Shown here: in pieces, positions 37,201 through 51,400 of the stretch
Layout: the number at the start of each line of letters is the position of its first letter
How positions within the stretch are numbered: the first letter of the stretch is position 1
NCBI GenBank assembly: GCA_907165065.1
Contig: OU015524.1
Coordinates: forward strand, 31,682,795 to 31,746,794
Length of the DNA: 64,000 nucleotides
Origin: Caprimulgus europaeus
Lineage: Eukaryota > Chordata > Aves > Caprimulgiformes > Caprimulgidae
Direction: 5' to 3'
The notes under the pieces: model-generated
What the model saw: the letters and a program-made list of their open reading frames with translations, nothing else
The model's database searches: none
Told to the model about the DNA's origin: nothing
Made by a program: the position numbers and the translations under genes

Positions 37201-38549
37201 ACTGAAGGAGATTACCCCACTCTTTCCCTAGAAACAAATACTTACAACTTCAGAAGTTGTCGTATACCACTAGCAAACATTTCCACTGAAGTTGATGAGA
37301 AGTTGAGCACCGATTTAATTTGGGGCAGGATGCAGCCTGGTGTTAGCTGAGGATGCTCAAGATGGAACTTTTACAAAGATAAACTGTCATGAGAAGACTT
37401 TAAATAGTTTATATTCTCTGATGTTTTCAGATTAAAACAGCAGGTTCAGTTTTTCAGGCTTCTGTGTTCAGGGGGAAGACCTTGTGTTCTCACCTTGCAA
37501 ATATCAGGATTGTCATTTGAACGCTGTTTCACTGTTCAGACCAATGGAGAGCTGAGGATGAAGCATGACATTGGCAATGTCCTTTTAACATTTTGATTGG
37601 CAAGTCTCTACCTCCTGTCACTCACAATACCCACAGAGGAAGCTATCTCATTAATAACAAAGAAAGAAAAAAATGAAGGCCATTGCCTTGTGTTGTTTAA
37701 GTGTGAGTTATAAGACTTTGTTGACACTTGCAAGGTGGAATAGTCTGTGTAGGTGCTTCCTATCAAAAAACAAATACATCCATCCAGTTATGCTCTCCTC
37801 CAGGAAGAGAGTGATCAGTGACATACATGTTACAAGCTACTGAAGCACAGGGAGCATCAGACAGAGCATTCTGTAGTTGGTAGGTAACCAAGGGTAGGTT
37901 TACGTTGCTGTAGACTGCATGTCCTTGGCTTGAACTTGACAGTGTGTGTACCTAAAAGAAGCAGAGCCCAGCCTGATGCGGCCCCTACCCCCATGACTTG
38001 CTCAGAACAGGGGATGCATCTCAGCCTTCCCCAAGGAGCAGGAGCACTCCAGGTACTGCACCGTGGTGTGGGTCACATTGCTGGGGACTGTCTGAAACCA
38101 GCAGGACCAGGGTTTGCTAGGGATGTGCAGAGAAAGAGGAGAGAAACCACTGCAGGAAACAAACTGATTCAGATGCACCAGCAGTATAGCGCTTCCTGCC
38201 TGCCTGCCAAGGGCAATGGCAAATCCAGGTGTCCTTTGACAACCTCTGAAGCAGCACGGAGCACATAACAATGGAGAGAGAAATGAAAGCCCCTCAAAGT
38301 AAAGCTGAGAAGCAAGGAAATTAAAACTGAAGAGAGGAGCGAGGAAGAATAGCTGAATAACCCTTTGGAGCTGGTACATTCAGACGTGTGTTGCAATTCT
38401 GGGTGGTGAGCTGCAGGCGTGGATACCTGTAATGGTCCATGCAAGGCTTTAATTAATTTGCCTGTTTTTATTACAGTGCCTCAAATAATATCCTCTTTGC
38501 TCAAGTTTGCAGTGGCACTTCTCTGTTCTTCCAGTCAAAGCAGATTCAG

Positions 38550-38600
38550 CTTGTTGGTTGTTTTGGGTTTGTTTTTTGTTTTTGTTTTGGTTTTTTTTTT
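38550..38600. repeat. T/G-rich low-complexity patch
   Basis: Runs of T broken by one to three G (ttgttggttgttttggg, then gtttttgttttgg) end in T10. Confidence 0.85.
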
Positions 38601-40467
38601 GAATCACCAAGTTGCATTTTTCCTTTAAGGAAAAATAAAATAAATACCCTTACCCATTCTATGATTAGAATTCAGATTAATCTTCCTTGGACTGCTGTTT
38701 CACCTCCTCCGGAAATACACATAAGAATTACTAAGTGAGAAGCTAGAAGGCAGAAGGGTTTTACTGCTGCTTTTTCCTTGTCCTCCTTTGCTCAACAGAC
38801 ACTAGCAAATTTTTTTTTAGTCTTTAGTTGTTCCCTCAGTATTCACCTTCATCTTTAAGAAACCCAATGTTCAAGACAATGTCAGAAAGATTTCCAGGAC
38901 AGAAGACAGCAGCATGAAAGTATTGAAAAAACAGCCGGTTCCTCCACAGTATGAGCAGTAGCAGTTTAAACTACCCCCTCCCCACTTTAATGAGGGGCCT
39001 TTTCCCTGACGCAGACAAATCAGCTCTTAGAAAGAATTGTCAGGCCCATCCGCTTCCTGTTCTGCACACACTTTCTGAACTGCATTCAACATCTTTTTAG
39101 TGGTTTTTTCCATGCCATATCCACACTAGAGGGATCACAACATGTCATTGTCTGTTTCAGGCTGATATTTTTAAATGGAAGGCCCCAGTGCAAAGTTAGA
39201 TTCGAGTCTCTATAGAGTTTTTGGGTAGCAGTGGTTCCAGCAGGTGATCACTGGAGCTGGACACCTCTGCTGTATTTCAAGCCATTTCACAAGCCTGTAT
39301 CTGTGCACCTTTGCTTCCAATTGATTTAGATGTTGTTGTCCTCTGGGAGAGAATTAATTCTTTCTGGGAGTGTGCTCGGATGCTCGGAGCATGGGGCTTC
39401 TGGCATGTTCATGATATCCATCCCTAGCTGCATTGTGTCCCATCACTTTATCTTTCATAATGAAATTCCTGTTCTCTCCATACTCCCTGCTTCTCTTGAT
39501 GAACCACAAGAGGAAGCTGCAGAAAATGCCATAGAGTAGGGGTAGATAATAACTTGTACATTTATCCCATAGCAAGATTACTTCAGTTGCAACGATCTTT
39601 TCCACTCTCTTTTCTTGCTTTAATGAAAAATGAGAGATTCACACTCTACTGGGGCTGGAGGGAGGGCTGTGTTTGCTGGTGGTGATGGGAGCAGAGAAAA
39701 GCCTGAAGTATTTCCAAGGTCACCCCTGTGCTCCCACAAGGGCAGCTTGGTGGAGAGACTTCAGTAAATGGAGGATTGTGCAATGTGCTAGGAAAGGTAT
39801 GGGCATTCCCTGAAGTCTAATTCAGCTGGTGTGAGCTACCCTCTGGGCTTCCCTGCTTTCACCTTCACCTGCAGAGACAGCCTACACCCTCTATTTTCTC
39901 TCCCTAAGAAAAGTGTCTCTCTGCACCACGTTCCCTTTCCTCTGCCATTTTTACAGCAGAGCTGGAATAGCTGGGGGAACAGGCCATGTTTTCCATCCCA
40001 TTCATATCTTTAGTGCCCAAAAGATGTCATGGTGACAGTCCAACTCACTTCCTGCACTTGCTTTAGGAAAGTGACTTTTAATGTAGTAAAAAAGACTCAG
40101 CTACTTTTTTTCTACATTCATAAGCTGTAATTCCTATTTTGTCACTTCCTGGGGTCCCATGGAGAGCACTACAGCCACAGCATCACATTCTCCCATGAAT
40201 CTACCTTTCTTGTGACTGCAGCTGTTTCTGTGTTAATTACCCTGCCTAGTGCGGTTGGTTGAGTGCTTCTGTTATTAAATAAACACTGCTGTTGTATCAG
40301 CCTCTGGTGAATTTCTGTAAGCGCTACCTGAACACTTGGAGCATCCTGCTACCTCTACCTTTGTAGGATAGATGTGGGAGTATGATTTTGGGGCGTGTAT
40401 ATTTGTATAATAACACATTCATATTTTTACAATCACTTCTGTAAGTGAAGGTTTTCTTTTTCTTTCC

Positions 40468-40482
40468 TTTTTTTTTTTTTTT
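40468..40482. repeat. Poly(T) tract, T15
   Basis: Fifteen T residues lie inside a wider pyrimidine-rich run at about 40450-40495. Confidence 0.93.
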
Positions 40483-43400
40483 CCTTTTTCATTTCTGTTG
40501 GACATCTGTTCTTTGTTGCTGTTCAAACTTTCTATTTCCTAAGGGTCTATATTTTCTGTGTTAATATTGTTCATCAGGAGAGCTTATTAGGGACTCTTTC
40601 CATCTATCCAGGAGGGCTAAAACCCAAAATATATACACTGTGTTTCTATAGGATAAAAAAAATATCTGAAATATGATGGTCTTTTGTTGTCATGTAAGTG
40701 GAGATGTATGCAAAAAAAGACTTGCAAACCCAACTGCTAATAGTTTCTACATCCACTTTGTTCAGGCTCAACTTGGAAGGGCCTTGTTACCTCCTTTTCT
40801 CTTGTGAGTGTGAAATGCTCTTGGCTTGACCTAGCAGTGTCTGACTTTGGCTTTGCTAGTTAAATTTCCAAACCTAGGGTACTGGGTTCCACCTCTGCAA
40901 ATTGAATCAGTATCTGATAATTTAACCCAGGCTGTTTTACACATTGTTGCCAGTGACGATCAACCTGCCTATGGAATTTAGTGAATTGCTCCAGAGTTAT
41001 TGTGTGGTACAGTTGGTTGAATAATGAGAAAACTTGTATGACTCTGTTCTCCTGAATGAGATTCATGGCTGTTTGTGAAGGCATTGCAACTCATTACTCA
41101 CTAATATCCCAATGGCTGCTGGGAATTTATGAAAATGTTTGCATGATGTTTCAAGAATACGTTCCGGAAATGAGTTATTTGCTATTTGTCATTCACTGGT
41201 CTCCTGATTGGAGGCATATCTCACATACAGCTTCCAGTCTTTGAGTCCAAGAACAAAAATTATGCCATATGACTATTCACACATCATGAGTGACTGGGAA
41301 CCGAAGTGAGACATTTGTGAACAAATTACATTTTGGAAATTATTTATCTGTACTAACTGGCAAAGATTTATAAACATGAGTTGAATTGTGCATGTTTGGA
41401 ACAAGTCAGTACTTTTCCCTGATGCTTTCTTCTTCTGTCCAAGAATTTCATTTTCCATTAAGATACATGATATATAAACACATTAAATTTTAGTCTTCTC
41501 TGTGCCATTGGGAGAAAAATCTTCAAAATATGAGCAGGATTTAACTGGTACAGTAATATCTTCCTCAGCCTACAAATAACCTAGTCCCTGCAAAACTCAT
41601 GAACTGCCTCATTCATCTCAGCTGAATCCAGTATCTGAAACTTAATGAGCTTGAGAATGATGATGACTGAAATATTAACATTAGTATTTCAGTGTTTATT
41701 TAAGCCAGCAGTAAAGGTATGCATGGGGGATGGCCATATTTGAAAGATTAGGAAAACCTGGAACAAGCAGCAATCTACAAGTAAGATGAGTCTGAAAGAT
41801 GAGTGGAGCTTGGGAATGTTTCCTTCCACTTGATTTTCCTGTCTGCAATCCCTACTTATGAATATTGAATGCTTTGACTAGTTTATGAATGATTCATCAA
41901 CATGAGCATACACAGAGAGAAAAACTGGGAAAAAGTTTGCTTTCATGGATTTTAACCACTATTTTGCTTGAGACAGAACAGAACTCAAGGTGTATGGAGG
42001 GAGCTGCTGCAAGTCCCATGGAAAAGTTTAATTTTAAATATTACTTCTCCTTCCATGAGTGGCTAGTCGTGACTTTCGTGCCCTGAAGTACAGATCATGC
42101 AAGGAGGCAGTTCTCACTCAGCAGGACTGTTCTCCTCCTCAGAGAACTTTGCAGAGTGGCACTACGAGGGGTGTTGGTTTGCTCATGTGTTTCTGTTGCA
42201 ATGCAGTTTATCACATCTCTGCCTTAATAATCTCACTCCTTATTTTCAGGAAAAGGTAGAGGTGCCACAGAAGATGCTGAGAGCAAGAAGAACCTCCTGG
42301 GGGGTCAGGACTATCCTACACTGATGGGTGAGTAGAGGTGTAACTAGAAAAAAAGGAAATGTCTCATGCACCTTATCTTCTAACTTATGAGATGGAGTCC
42401 AGTGCTGGGGATGTATCTGCCACAAGAAATCATACAAAATGGAGTGCTCCCTTCTCACATGAGTAGTGTGTAGGACCATGGCATGGGAGAGTGGCCACAT
42501 CGTTGAGGCAGAGGGCAAGACATGGCCCCAGCTGCCAGGGAAGATGAAGCAGGAGCCTGTTGTTAGAGGGCTATGGTTTGTGCATGGCACTTTGCAGCTG
42601 CAATAATGGGGCTGGTGCTGGGAGGTGGCAGATGTGTGACTGAATATTGCTGCTGGTGGGCAGGAGCTGATATGTGCTCTTGTCTCTGTTAGCTTAATGT
42701 CTCTTCCTTCCCCAACTCATCTGTATGCTGAGGGTAATGATAGTTACCCACCTTTAGGGAAGAGAGAGGAACAAGATCATGTGAAGAGTAAGCAAAAGAA
42801 TAGTCAGTCCAGATAGCATGGAGCACCTTATGAGGTGTTATTGGTGTAGAAGTGAAGCAAAGAAGATACTGAAATCAGACGCTTGGAGCATATAAGGTCA
42901 GTCAGATGAAACTAAGAAATGCTGGAACAGAGAACGTACAGAAAAGAGGAACATCCTTACCAGAGATAAACTGAAGAAGTGAATAATAACTGGTAAGGCT
43001 TTTCTGGTTTTAAAGTCTTTGCATAGATGGGTGACTATTTATCCTGTTGTTGCTGGCTCCATTTCAGTGATGGCCGCAACACTTTCGTGTGTAGCTGGGA
43101 AAAAAATATAATAATAGAACCATCTGGAAGTAATGAGTCAAGGATAATGTAAGATGACAGTAATTAATTATTTGAAATAAAATTCCACAGGAGGGAGAAA
43201 GAAAACAAGCAGAAGGAGGGTTGAGAATTATGCCAGCTGGGAAGCCCAGGGGATAATTCTGGGAGCGTATAAACTTCAAATCCTTTGGAATTTCAGGGAG
43301 GACCAAAGCTGGTCTGAAAGTACCCTGTAAAACATATGGGTTTGCAGGTTAAGTTGCCTGTTTTACCTGGGAAGTATTGCTTACGTATAGGCATCTGCCT

Positions 43401-46400
43401 TGCTTATCATCTTTCAAGAGTGTTTGGTTGGTTGGTTTATAAAATGAGGCTTTGGGGATACAGAAGCAGAGAACATTATAGAAAATGCTACACTGATAAA
43501 TAGCCTAGCTCCCTGGTCCTGATCTGATTGTTCACACTATGTGTATGTTAGCTTGTTTGTCCCTAAATCCATCTGATATCCAGCCTATTTAGACACTTTA
43601 AAATTAATTTGATTTTAAAAATTGTAACACAAATTTTTAACACCATGTTTTTTGGTGACTTTCTTTTTGGTGACAGTCTAGAGCTGCTAGAACCTCTCTA
43701 ATGGCCAAGTGTAGAGGCGGTGAGCAAATCCAGTGAAGTATAGCCTCAGACTTTTCAGGATTTTGAGTTTTTGCAGGATCACCACCCACATGCTCTGTTG
43801 ATCTTGAAGTTAAAAGCCTTCCTCTATGGACTGAGAATGGATAAAGGTTTCAGGGATTTCTGTCTCTTTTAGTGATGGTTTAATTTGTACCTGAATGGGA
43901 CCGATACTGGAGGCTCAGGGTTTATCACCTTTGGTCATACTCAGGGTCAACACCTTTGGTGTTGCAGGTGCAATGATTTGAGTCAGTCCTTGTTTATGGT
44001 TTTGAGGTCCTTATTGCTCTGAGATTGTGCCTCACTTCTCAATGGAAGAGGAAAACGTGCACCTGCATGCACTGAGGTCCAACTTCCTTCTGAAACTGGA
44101 AGAGCTCAAGGCAGTAGTTATAATAACCCTTACTCTGGATTGTCAGGGAGGCTTGGGTACAAGCCTTTATCAGCCTCAATATGCAGACCCCTGTAATTTG
44201 GACTAAAGGATTCTCTCCAAGGGCTGGCAGCAGCAGTATGCTGTGATTTGCAACGCAGATCACTTGCCAGAGGATGAAATAACACATACTTTACAAGCTA
44301 TTTGTTTCTGGCTCTCTGAAATCAAACCACAGAGCTCACCTGTTTTTGTTTTAGAAGAGTAACAAGAGGCTGCAGCAAAGACAATGGATGTTAGAAACAG
44401 AAGGAAAGACACCTAGGCTGTGTGTGCGCTGTGAGAAAGCCACCCCCAAACCCCACTGACAGGTGCAATTAATTTTCCCTGCAACTGCTTAATGTACATT
44501 GAAGACATTCACCTGGACTGGCAGGCATGTTGTGTGGATGTCTCAGGTACTGGAGGCATTTAGACTACCATGCTTAGGCAACTAAATTGCTCCTGGCACA
44601 TTTAGCTGCACACTGCTGTGCTGCATGGCAGGCTAAGCTGTTTCCACACCCTGCATAGTGTCTAGTGTGCGTAGGCCTTAAAGAGGTGCTGTGTTATCCC
44701 AGCCCAGTCCTGGACGAGCTGACACACACTGGAGTGGCTGTGGTGCTCTCAGGTCAACCGCTTCAGGTCAACCTGGTGTCTGCTCCTTTTCCGGCAGCCC
44801 TTCTCTTTCTCGTTCTCTCTCTTGATCTCTGGTGTTATGACCTGCTGGGTCTTTGTTCCTGCTGCAGCTGTGGTGGCCACAGGTTAATTTTCGGAATGCA
44901 GAAATAAGCAAGGTTGTGCTGTGCTGCTTCCTGAGGATGGGGGTGTCTGAGATGGATGGTGGTATGTGCTAGATAGCCAAACGACCCTAACCTTAGGGCA
45001 GGTCCGCAGTGGTTGTAAGTGGTTGTCCAAGGCTGGTTGGGAGCATGGGCTCCATAACTTGTTCTCAAGGTAGTGCTTGTTCAACAATCCACTCCAAATG
45101 CTGGAAACATGAAGATGACTTCTGACCTTCTTTGTCCCCTACTGTTCCTTGGGTTGCATCCCTTCAGGCAGAGCACATCTTACTGTTTCCCTCCTCATTC
45201 TGCCTTCTTATTTTTCTCTCCCCATCACCAGTCACTCACTCTTTTTCCCTTTCTTTCCCAGGCTATTTTAATGCCAAGTTTTTAATGTCAATCTAGAGAC
45301 AGAAGATCCCTTATTCCTCCCCCAAAACGGCTGGAAATGTAACCTCACCCTATACAATCTCTTCTCTCAAAATCATCAAAGCTGATAGCAGCATCACTCT
45401 CCTGCATCCTGCCTGCAGGTTTTGGTTCCCCACAGATGGAGTTTTCATTTAATCAAGCTCAGACTGAATGAAAGCAACACTATTAATTAAACAATGGCCC
45501 ATCTGGTGCATTGCAAATATCTACAACACTGGGAGATTAATATCAATTATATCAGAAGCTGGAGGGATGCAAAGACCTGCAGAGACACACTGTTCGGACT
45601 GTGTTAGAAACCAAGCAGAAGAAGAGTGTGGTCCTGTGGAGAGACCTCTGGGCAGGGAGCAGGGAGTGTCTGATCCTGTTGCCAGCTGTGATGCTGATAT
45701 TCTTTGTATGGCTGGACAAACCACTCCTGGGAAAGTTTCTTCAGGTGAAAGTCAAGGAGAATTTGGTGTGACATTCCCAGCTGTACCTTTGAAAGTATAT
45801 CCTGCATTCCTGTACCCTACAATCCCTTCAGTATAAAATGTTGTAATAATATTCTCCTTTTTTCAAAACATGCTTTAGATGCAGAGAAGAACGTCTGCAA
45901 GGAATAGGGGTAAAAAGCTGAAGCATCTGGTTTCAAATCCCTATTTGTAGTGTCTCAGTTCAGTGTGCTGTTTCCTGGCTCCAAATCAGAAACTCTTCCC
46001 TTATCAGTTGGACAGTTCTCACTCTAAGCTCATACTTTGGAGAACACTGATTTGGAAACCAGATTACTTTTTCTACAAATCATACCCCAACCTACTGACA
46101 CAGCCAGAGATATCCCAGATTTCTTATGTGCATAATTCTGTAACAGCAGCTATCCAGAAATCCAGGAAGGTCGATTGCGGTGGAGGCACAGAGGTGTCAC
46201 ACACGCAGCAAGTATAGCACATCTGGCACTGGAGATGTATGGATGAAATGAAATAATTCTTGGATGTGTTGAACCTCCACTTTTAACTGTGGTGGCAGTG
46301 GTGGGTTTGTGGGCAATTTAATGACAGCAGAGCATGCCACTGGATTTGCTTTTGAGAGCACAGAGAAATGGGACTAGAATTAAAAAAAAAAAAAAGAGAG

Positions 46401-48356
46401 AAAGAAAATAAACCAGCTCTATCATGTTATTTTTAGAGCAGCTGGCTTTATTGAGGCAAGGACTTGTGTGCAGTAAACACTGAATGGCTGTGATGAATAG
46501 CTATTCAATCAGAGATGGAAAAGCGTCACTTCTTGGTAAGGGAGATTTGTTACCAGATATAGGAGCTTTGCTATCTTCCATGGTTAGTTTTCAGGGACAC
46601 TTAAAGGTCACAATAGGGGCTTCTCCAACAAAAGTCCCCTGTTTAAGACCCCACCTGAAAACTCATGCTGAGACCTGTTTCCCTGGAAGACACAACTGAT
46701 TTCCTATTACACGTCAGTAGACTTTTTGCTTGAAAGGGAGTTAAGTCAATCAGATGCCAATACGTTTGGTTGTTCTGTCTTGGTGGTTTTGGGTTTTTTT
46801 TCCCCTCCTTTCATAGATTTCAATAATTATTTGGCTTTGGGCTCAGTAAATCCAATGTCAAGCACACTGGTCTGCTCAGATTTAAAGCTGCTTTGGCCAG
46901 ATGGAATAAAGCAAGGGTGTGAGAACTGAGTTGGAACAAATAGAAACTGTTCCGATACTCAGACTTAATAATCAGCCTGGCTTGACAGGGTTTGGAGTCT
47001 AGAGGAATGCTTAGATAAATAAATACTCTTTTGCATTTCTTCACTCCTGAAAGGCTGCTCATAAGTTTCCTGTGCTAGATGAGGACATGAGTGGGCAGAT
47101 GTATTGGGCCCTGTAATTGGAATGCTGCTCCCCATGCTGGAGGAGCAGTTTCATGAGCCAGTCACAAAATTTTATGCTGCTCAGCGCAAGGATGGAGTCC
47201 AGGTGCAGCCTCACATACATTTGTAAAAGGTATGAAAGTGGCTCTGGGCTTGGTTCTGCAGTCTCCAGCTTATACTGGATCCTGCTGCATGGGGCCATAA
47301 CTCTTGTTGGGGTGCAACTACAGCCCAGGGGAAGCTTCCTCTGGGAAATGAGTTATGAAAAAGGATTTTGATGCAGCTGTTCCCATTATCCTTCAAACAA
47401 TTTGCTTAATTTCCTTTCCTTTTCTTTTCTAGGATTAAGGACATAGGGACAGCTATTCTGCAACACGGATAGCCTTTCCCTTCCCCCTTTGTTGCAGTTC
47501 ATGGGGATTTAGAGAGAAGGATGGGTCATGTTTGCAGGCTACAGAGCTGCCGGCCCTCTTGTGACACCTGTACACAAGAGAGAGGACTTGTCCTTGGCTT
47601 AACACAAGGACATTTGAATGTGACTGTTTTGTTTCTGCAGAAGTCAGACTCCCTGCTCCCCAGGCTGTAATGGAAAAATCTCCCTTTTTGGTCTATTTTT
47701 AGCTCTCTCCTCTGTAGATTTTTTATTTTGAAGTTTAGGCCTCAGAAAGATGGGAAAGAATAGCTGAATGAGAACTGCCTAGAAAAAGGGAATGGAAGGA
47801 TATAAAAGTTCAAATGCTGTTTAGTTGTAATGCTTTCTTCTTTGTGCTATGGAGTGTCCCTGAAAGCAAAAACTGAGCAGGCACTTGTAGCTGAGGAAAC
47901 TTCTAGAGAATTGGCATCTTCAGAAGACTTCCAGATCTAGGACCATGAAGAATAAAGAAATGAAGCTGGCCTTATAGATGCACCAAACCTATGCAGGATT
48001 CTGGGAGATTTCCAGGTGAAAGCTCTCGTAGATCTAATGCAAAGCAAGGAAGAGGGCTTATGTTTGCTCCAGGCTAACGGGGTAGATCTGAGTGGGTTAA
48101 TTATTTTCTGCTAACCTCATCAATCTCAGGTCAAACCGATGTTCTCAACTAATCGAGAGTAAGGCCTCCTTGGCCACCTCTGAAATAAGACATGGGGGTG
48201 GCATGCAGCCATGTAGATCTTGTTTGCACATCTGTCCCCTTGCAAAATCTACATGTTTATTTTTATTGATGCTTTTACTGTTTGACAAATATATTTTTCT
48301 ATTAAGAGAAACGTAATTAACTTAAGTCATTTATATTAATCAGAAGGAGGAAAAAT

Positions 48357-48402
48357 AATGCAAACCAGATAATTTTGCATTGAACAAGTTGGGTAACCCA
48401 AC
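48357..48402. promoter_or_regulatory. Paired dyads (octamer-like inverted repeat and 15-bp palindrome)
   Basis: aatgcaaa at 48357-48364 faces its reverse complement tttgcatt at 48374-48381. Six bases further on, 48388-48402 is gttgggtaacccaac, a palindrome with 7-bp arms around one central base. Half-sites of the atgcaaa type are octamer-like. Two dyads in under 50 bp suggest a protein-binding site, but no binding evidence exists here. Confidence 0.3.
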
Positions 48403-51400
48403 AAATACAGACAATGCTGATTTATGTGTTTACAGAAAAGTAACACTGGTCTGGGGTGGTGGAGGGAAATAGGCAGGGAAAATGTACTGTTAAATGATCT
48501 ATGATTTCTGTGGAGTCCTGCTCAAGAAGTGTTTCAAATGTAAATGCAACTTTTCAGTGTGCTTACTGGGACTAAAATACTCAGCATGACAAACCAAGAC
48601 CTCATTAGATTCACTGTTTCTAAATGATGGGCAGACTCTCAGTCCCACAAATGAACCTCACTGATAAGGGCTTTCACTGGGATTTGTAGGGCAAAGCCAT
48701 ATTTCTACCAGTGACATGGTGCATTTTACAAAAAAGCAAATGCTGACATCAAACTCACTACCTTCTCTCCAGAATTTGCATCAGATCCTAGTGGAAAAAA
48801 ATAAAGGGTTGAAACGTCAACCTCATGGAATCAGTGACAAAATTCCTATGGGCCTCAGAAGTGCCAGACTCACCTGTAACACACTGGATAGCTGTATGAC
48901 CAGATGGTACATACATGGAGGGGAATTCTCCCTGATCCTGTTTGATGCCCTAAAATGTGCATATTGAAGGCTTTGTGGTAGGTGTGTACTGAAAAGCATC
49001 TTTGTCTTTTAAAGACCCAGTAGGAACAAACAATTTACCTTGAAAAGACACATCTAGCTCAGTATCTCAGACCTGGCACAGGCACTTGAAGCTTCAGGGA
49101 AAAGCTAAATAAGTCCTAACATACCCCAGCAGTTGTACAATGGACTCTCTCATGTTTCCTCTTTCCTAAATGAAATGGGGAAATCCAGGCACAAGGCTTT
49201 TCTTAACTTCACATCTCCAAGAGGAGTCATTACTTCAAATATTCAATGGCCTTTTATCAGAACCTGTCACAGCTCTGAACACAGCAGTCTCAGATGCACA
49301 GCTTTGTTTGCTCAGGTTGCCTAGATTTTGAAATCATATTTTATGAATCTTTTAAACAATCAATAATTAAAAGCAATAAACTTTGTTGGAAAGCTCCTTT
49401 TATCCCAGAGGATTTCAGAGAGGTTTGCAGACATCGTGCAGGGAGCGCAGGGAGCACAAAGCCACCTCTGTGCTGGCACAAAGCAGCAGTTTAACCATGT
49501 GCAGCTTTAACGTGTGCTACAAAGTAAATGAAATATATTACTTACTACTTCATCTTCAGCAGAAAATGTGGGGACATGAAATATAATAATAATAATAATT
49601 CTGTAATGTTTCTGCAGGCATTTTTCCAAGACTGCAAAACACTGAAACTGCTACAGTGAGGGTGGGACCTGGATGCTGCTGAAAGTGAATTCAGCTTTAG
49701 CAAAACCAGCCTTTTTGTAGCTTTTAATACTTATTGCCTGCCCTCACTGGGGAAGATGTGGGGATATGGCAGGTAACCTTCAGCTGGAGGTATCTGGCAG
49801 CACTGAGGTGGGGACCTCCAAAGGTTTGATCTTTGATAGAGCAAATATTTCTAGCTGTAATGATTAAGCACAGACTCCAGGTACTATGGGAAAGGTTTGC
49901 ATCTTTGTCACCAAAATGTTGTGGTCCAGACTGGATGTTTTCTAAAGATCAGGCCAAACAGAAATGAATCAGGAAAGCCCTAATGCCTCCCTGATGTGGA
50001 AGGCTGGACTAGACAATCAGGATGTTTTCTTTCTGTCTCTGCCATTTGCAAAATCCTTTACAGTTCAAGCCCACAGTCCTTTTGGATTCCAAATTGGTTT
50101 GCTCCCAAAAGGAGAGATCCATGCCAGTGTATAATTTTCAATACCATTTGCTTTAATGTTGCAGTTCAGGCTTTTCTGCACATCCATACTGAGGACTGTC
50201 CATTTTTATTTCAGTCTCAAAAGCTGCTGAATGGTTAATTAAAGAGTTTTAATGAAGAATAAAATAAAGGTACCACCCACAGGCAGAGAACAGACCTGGA
50301 AATCTTAATTGAGAGCTTCTCAATATTCTAAACAATTGAAAGACCTGTTGGCTTTAGGTAATTTCTTGCTGGGATCTGAGCCACCAGGACATCTTTCACT
50401 GTCCCAAGCCTATTGTTGGTACTGATTAAGCTTTACAGGGAGTTGTAGCAGGTAAACTCCTTTGTCTGCTAAGATCTCTTATATCCCTTGTGTTAAACAG
50501 GGGGACACCTTGAAGTAATGAGCAAAACTAGCATACAATGGGGCATAAACACTGGCAAACTGGGCTATTAAATTACTGCATGAGCCACACGCAGTGTAAG
50601 CCTCTTTCTGTACCTCTGCAGAGTATCATTATTGAGGTTTTATTCTGGTGCAAGCAGATGACTTCAATTTACACATTTAAGAACCTTCTGAATCCAGGCA
50701 AAACCTGAAGCACTGCTCTGGTGCAAGTCATGCCACATCAAGTGTATTGTTATTGTTGTTATTATTACTAAATCTGTTCACCATAGGCAATGACCAGTGG
50801 TTTGGAGTGTGCAGTTATCCATGGAAATCTCAGTACCACCAGACTCTTGGAACAGAAGCAGATAAAAGCTGCTCAACAATAAATTCAGTGCTCTGTGATT
50901 TATGCACATTTGCAGAAGTCCCAGGGAATTGCCATTCTTTCTTTCACTGTTTACCATCTTCAGACAAAGAATACATGAGCTTGTGAAAATAGTCCCTATT
51001 GAATGTTGTCAGAATAATGATCGTTTTGCCACACAGTTTAGCTCCATGGTCGTCTCTTTCTGCTTGTCAGTAACCACATAGGTGGCGTTGCACTGTAGAT
51101 AAGTGATGTCATCTGGGAGTATGCTCGAATCACGTCAGCTCTGTGTGGCAGCTTCCCACGCACAGCTGAGGTGACAGTTTGCAGGGTGCTCTGTTTTTTT
51201 ACACAGAAGTAGAGGTCAGACTGACTGGTGGGAGTTAAAACCCCCAAATCTTGTTTTGTTTTTCAGAATAAGTTTTGATTAGATAATTCCTCCAGTAGAG
51301 GCCCCTCTGTATTGCCTGAATTCAGTTTCATCTCTCTTTAAACACCACCACCTAATTCTGTTCCTCCTTCCCCCTTATTCTATGATCCTGGCTGTGGCTT

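Larger units (their letters stand above)
31586..42000. other. Single-copy non-coding sequence with low-complexity patches
   Basis: No gene is supported. It contains A/C-rich sequence at 32945-33015, a cluster of tgaatattca-like palindromes at 33281-33450, a 20-bp tandem duplication at 34082-34117, a poly(T)/(GT)n patch at 34190-34234, a T/G-rich patch at 38550-38600 and T15 at 40468-40482. The longest open frame is 142 codons (34276-34704, minus). It overlaps other frames on both strands and its product has no domain I recognise. Confidence 0.5.

Noticed and set aside
38653-38668. attctatgatt word as in a CR1 3' end, plus strand
   Set aside because: No CR1 body upstream; an 11-base match is expected by chance.
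43948-43964. Small hairpin caacacctttggtgttg
   Set aside because: Seven-bp arms are common by chance in 64 kb.
45468-45836. 122-codon plus-strand frame
   Set aside because: Competes with two minus-strand frames over the same DNA and has no recognisable motif.
51377-51388. attctatgatc word as in a CR1 3' end
   Set aside because: No CR1 3' UTR adjacent.
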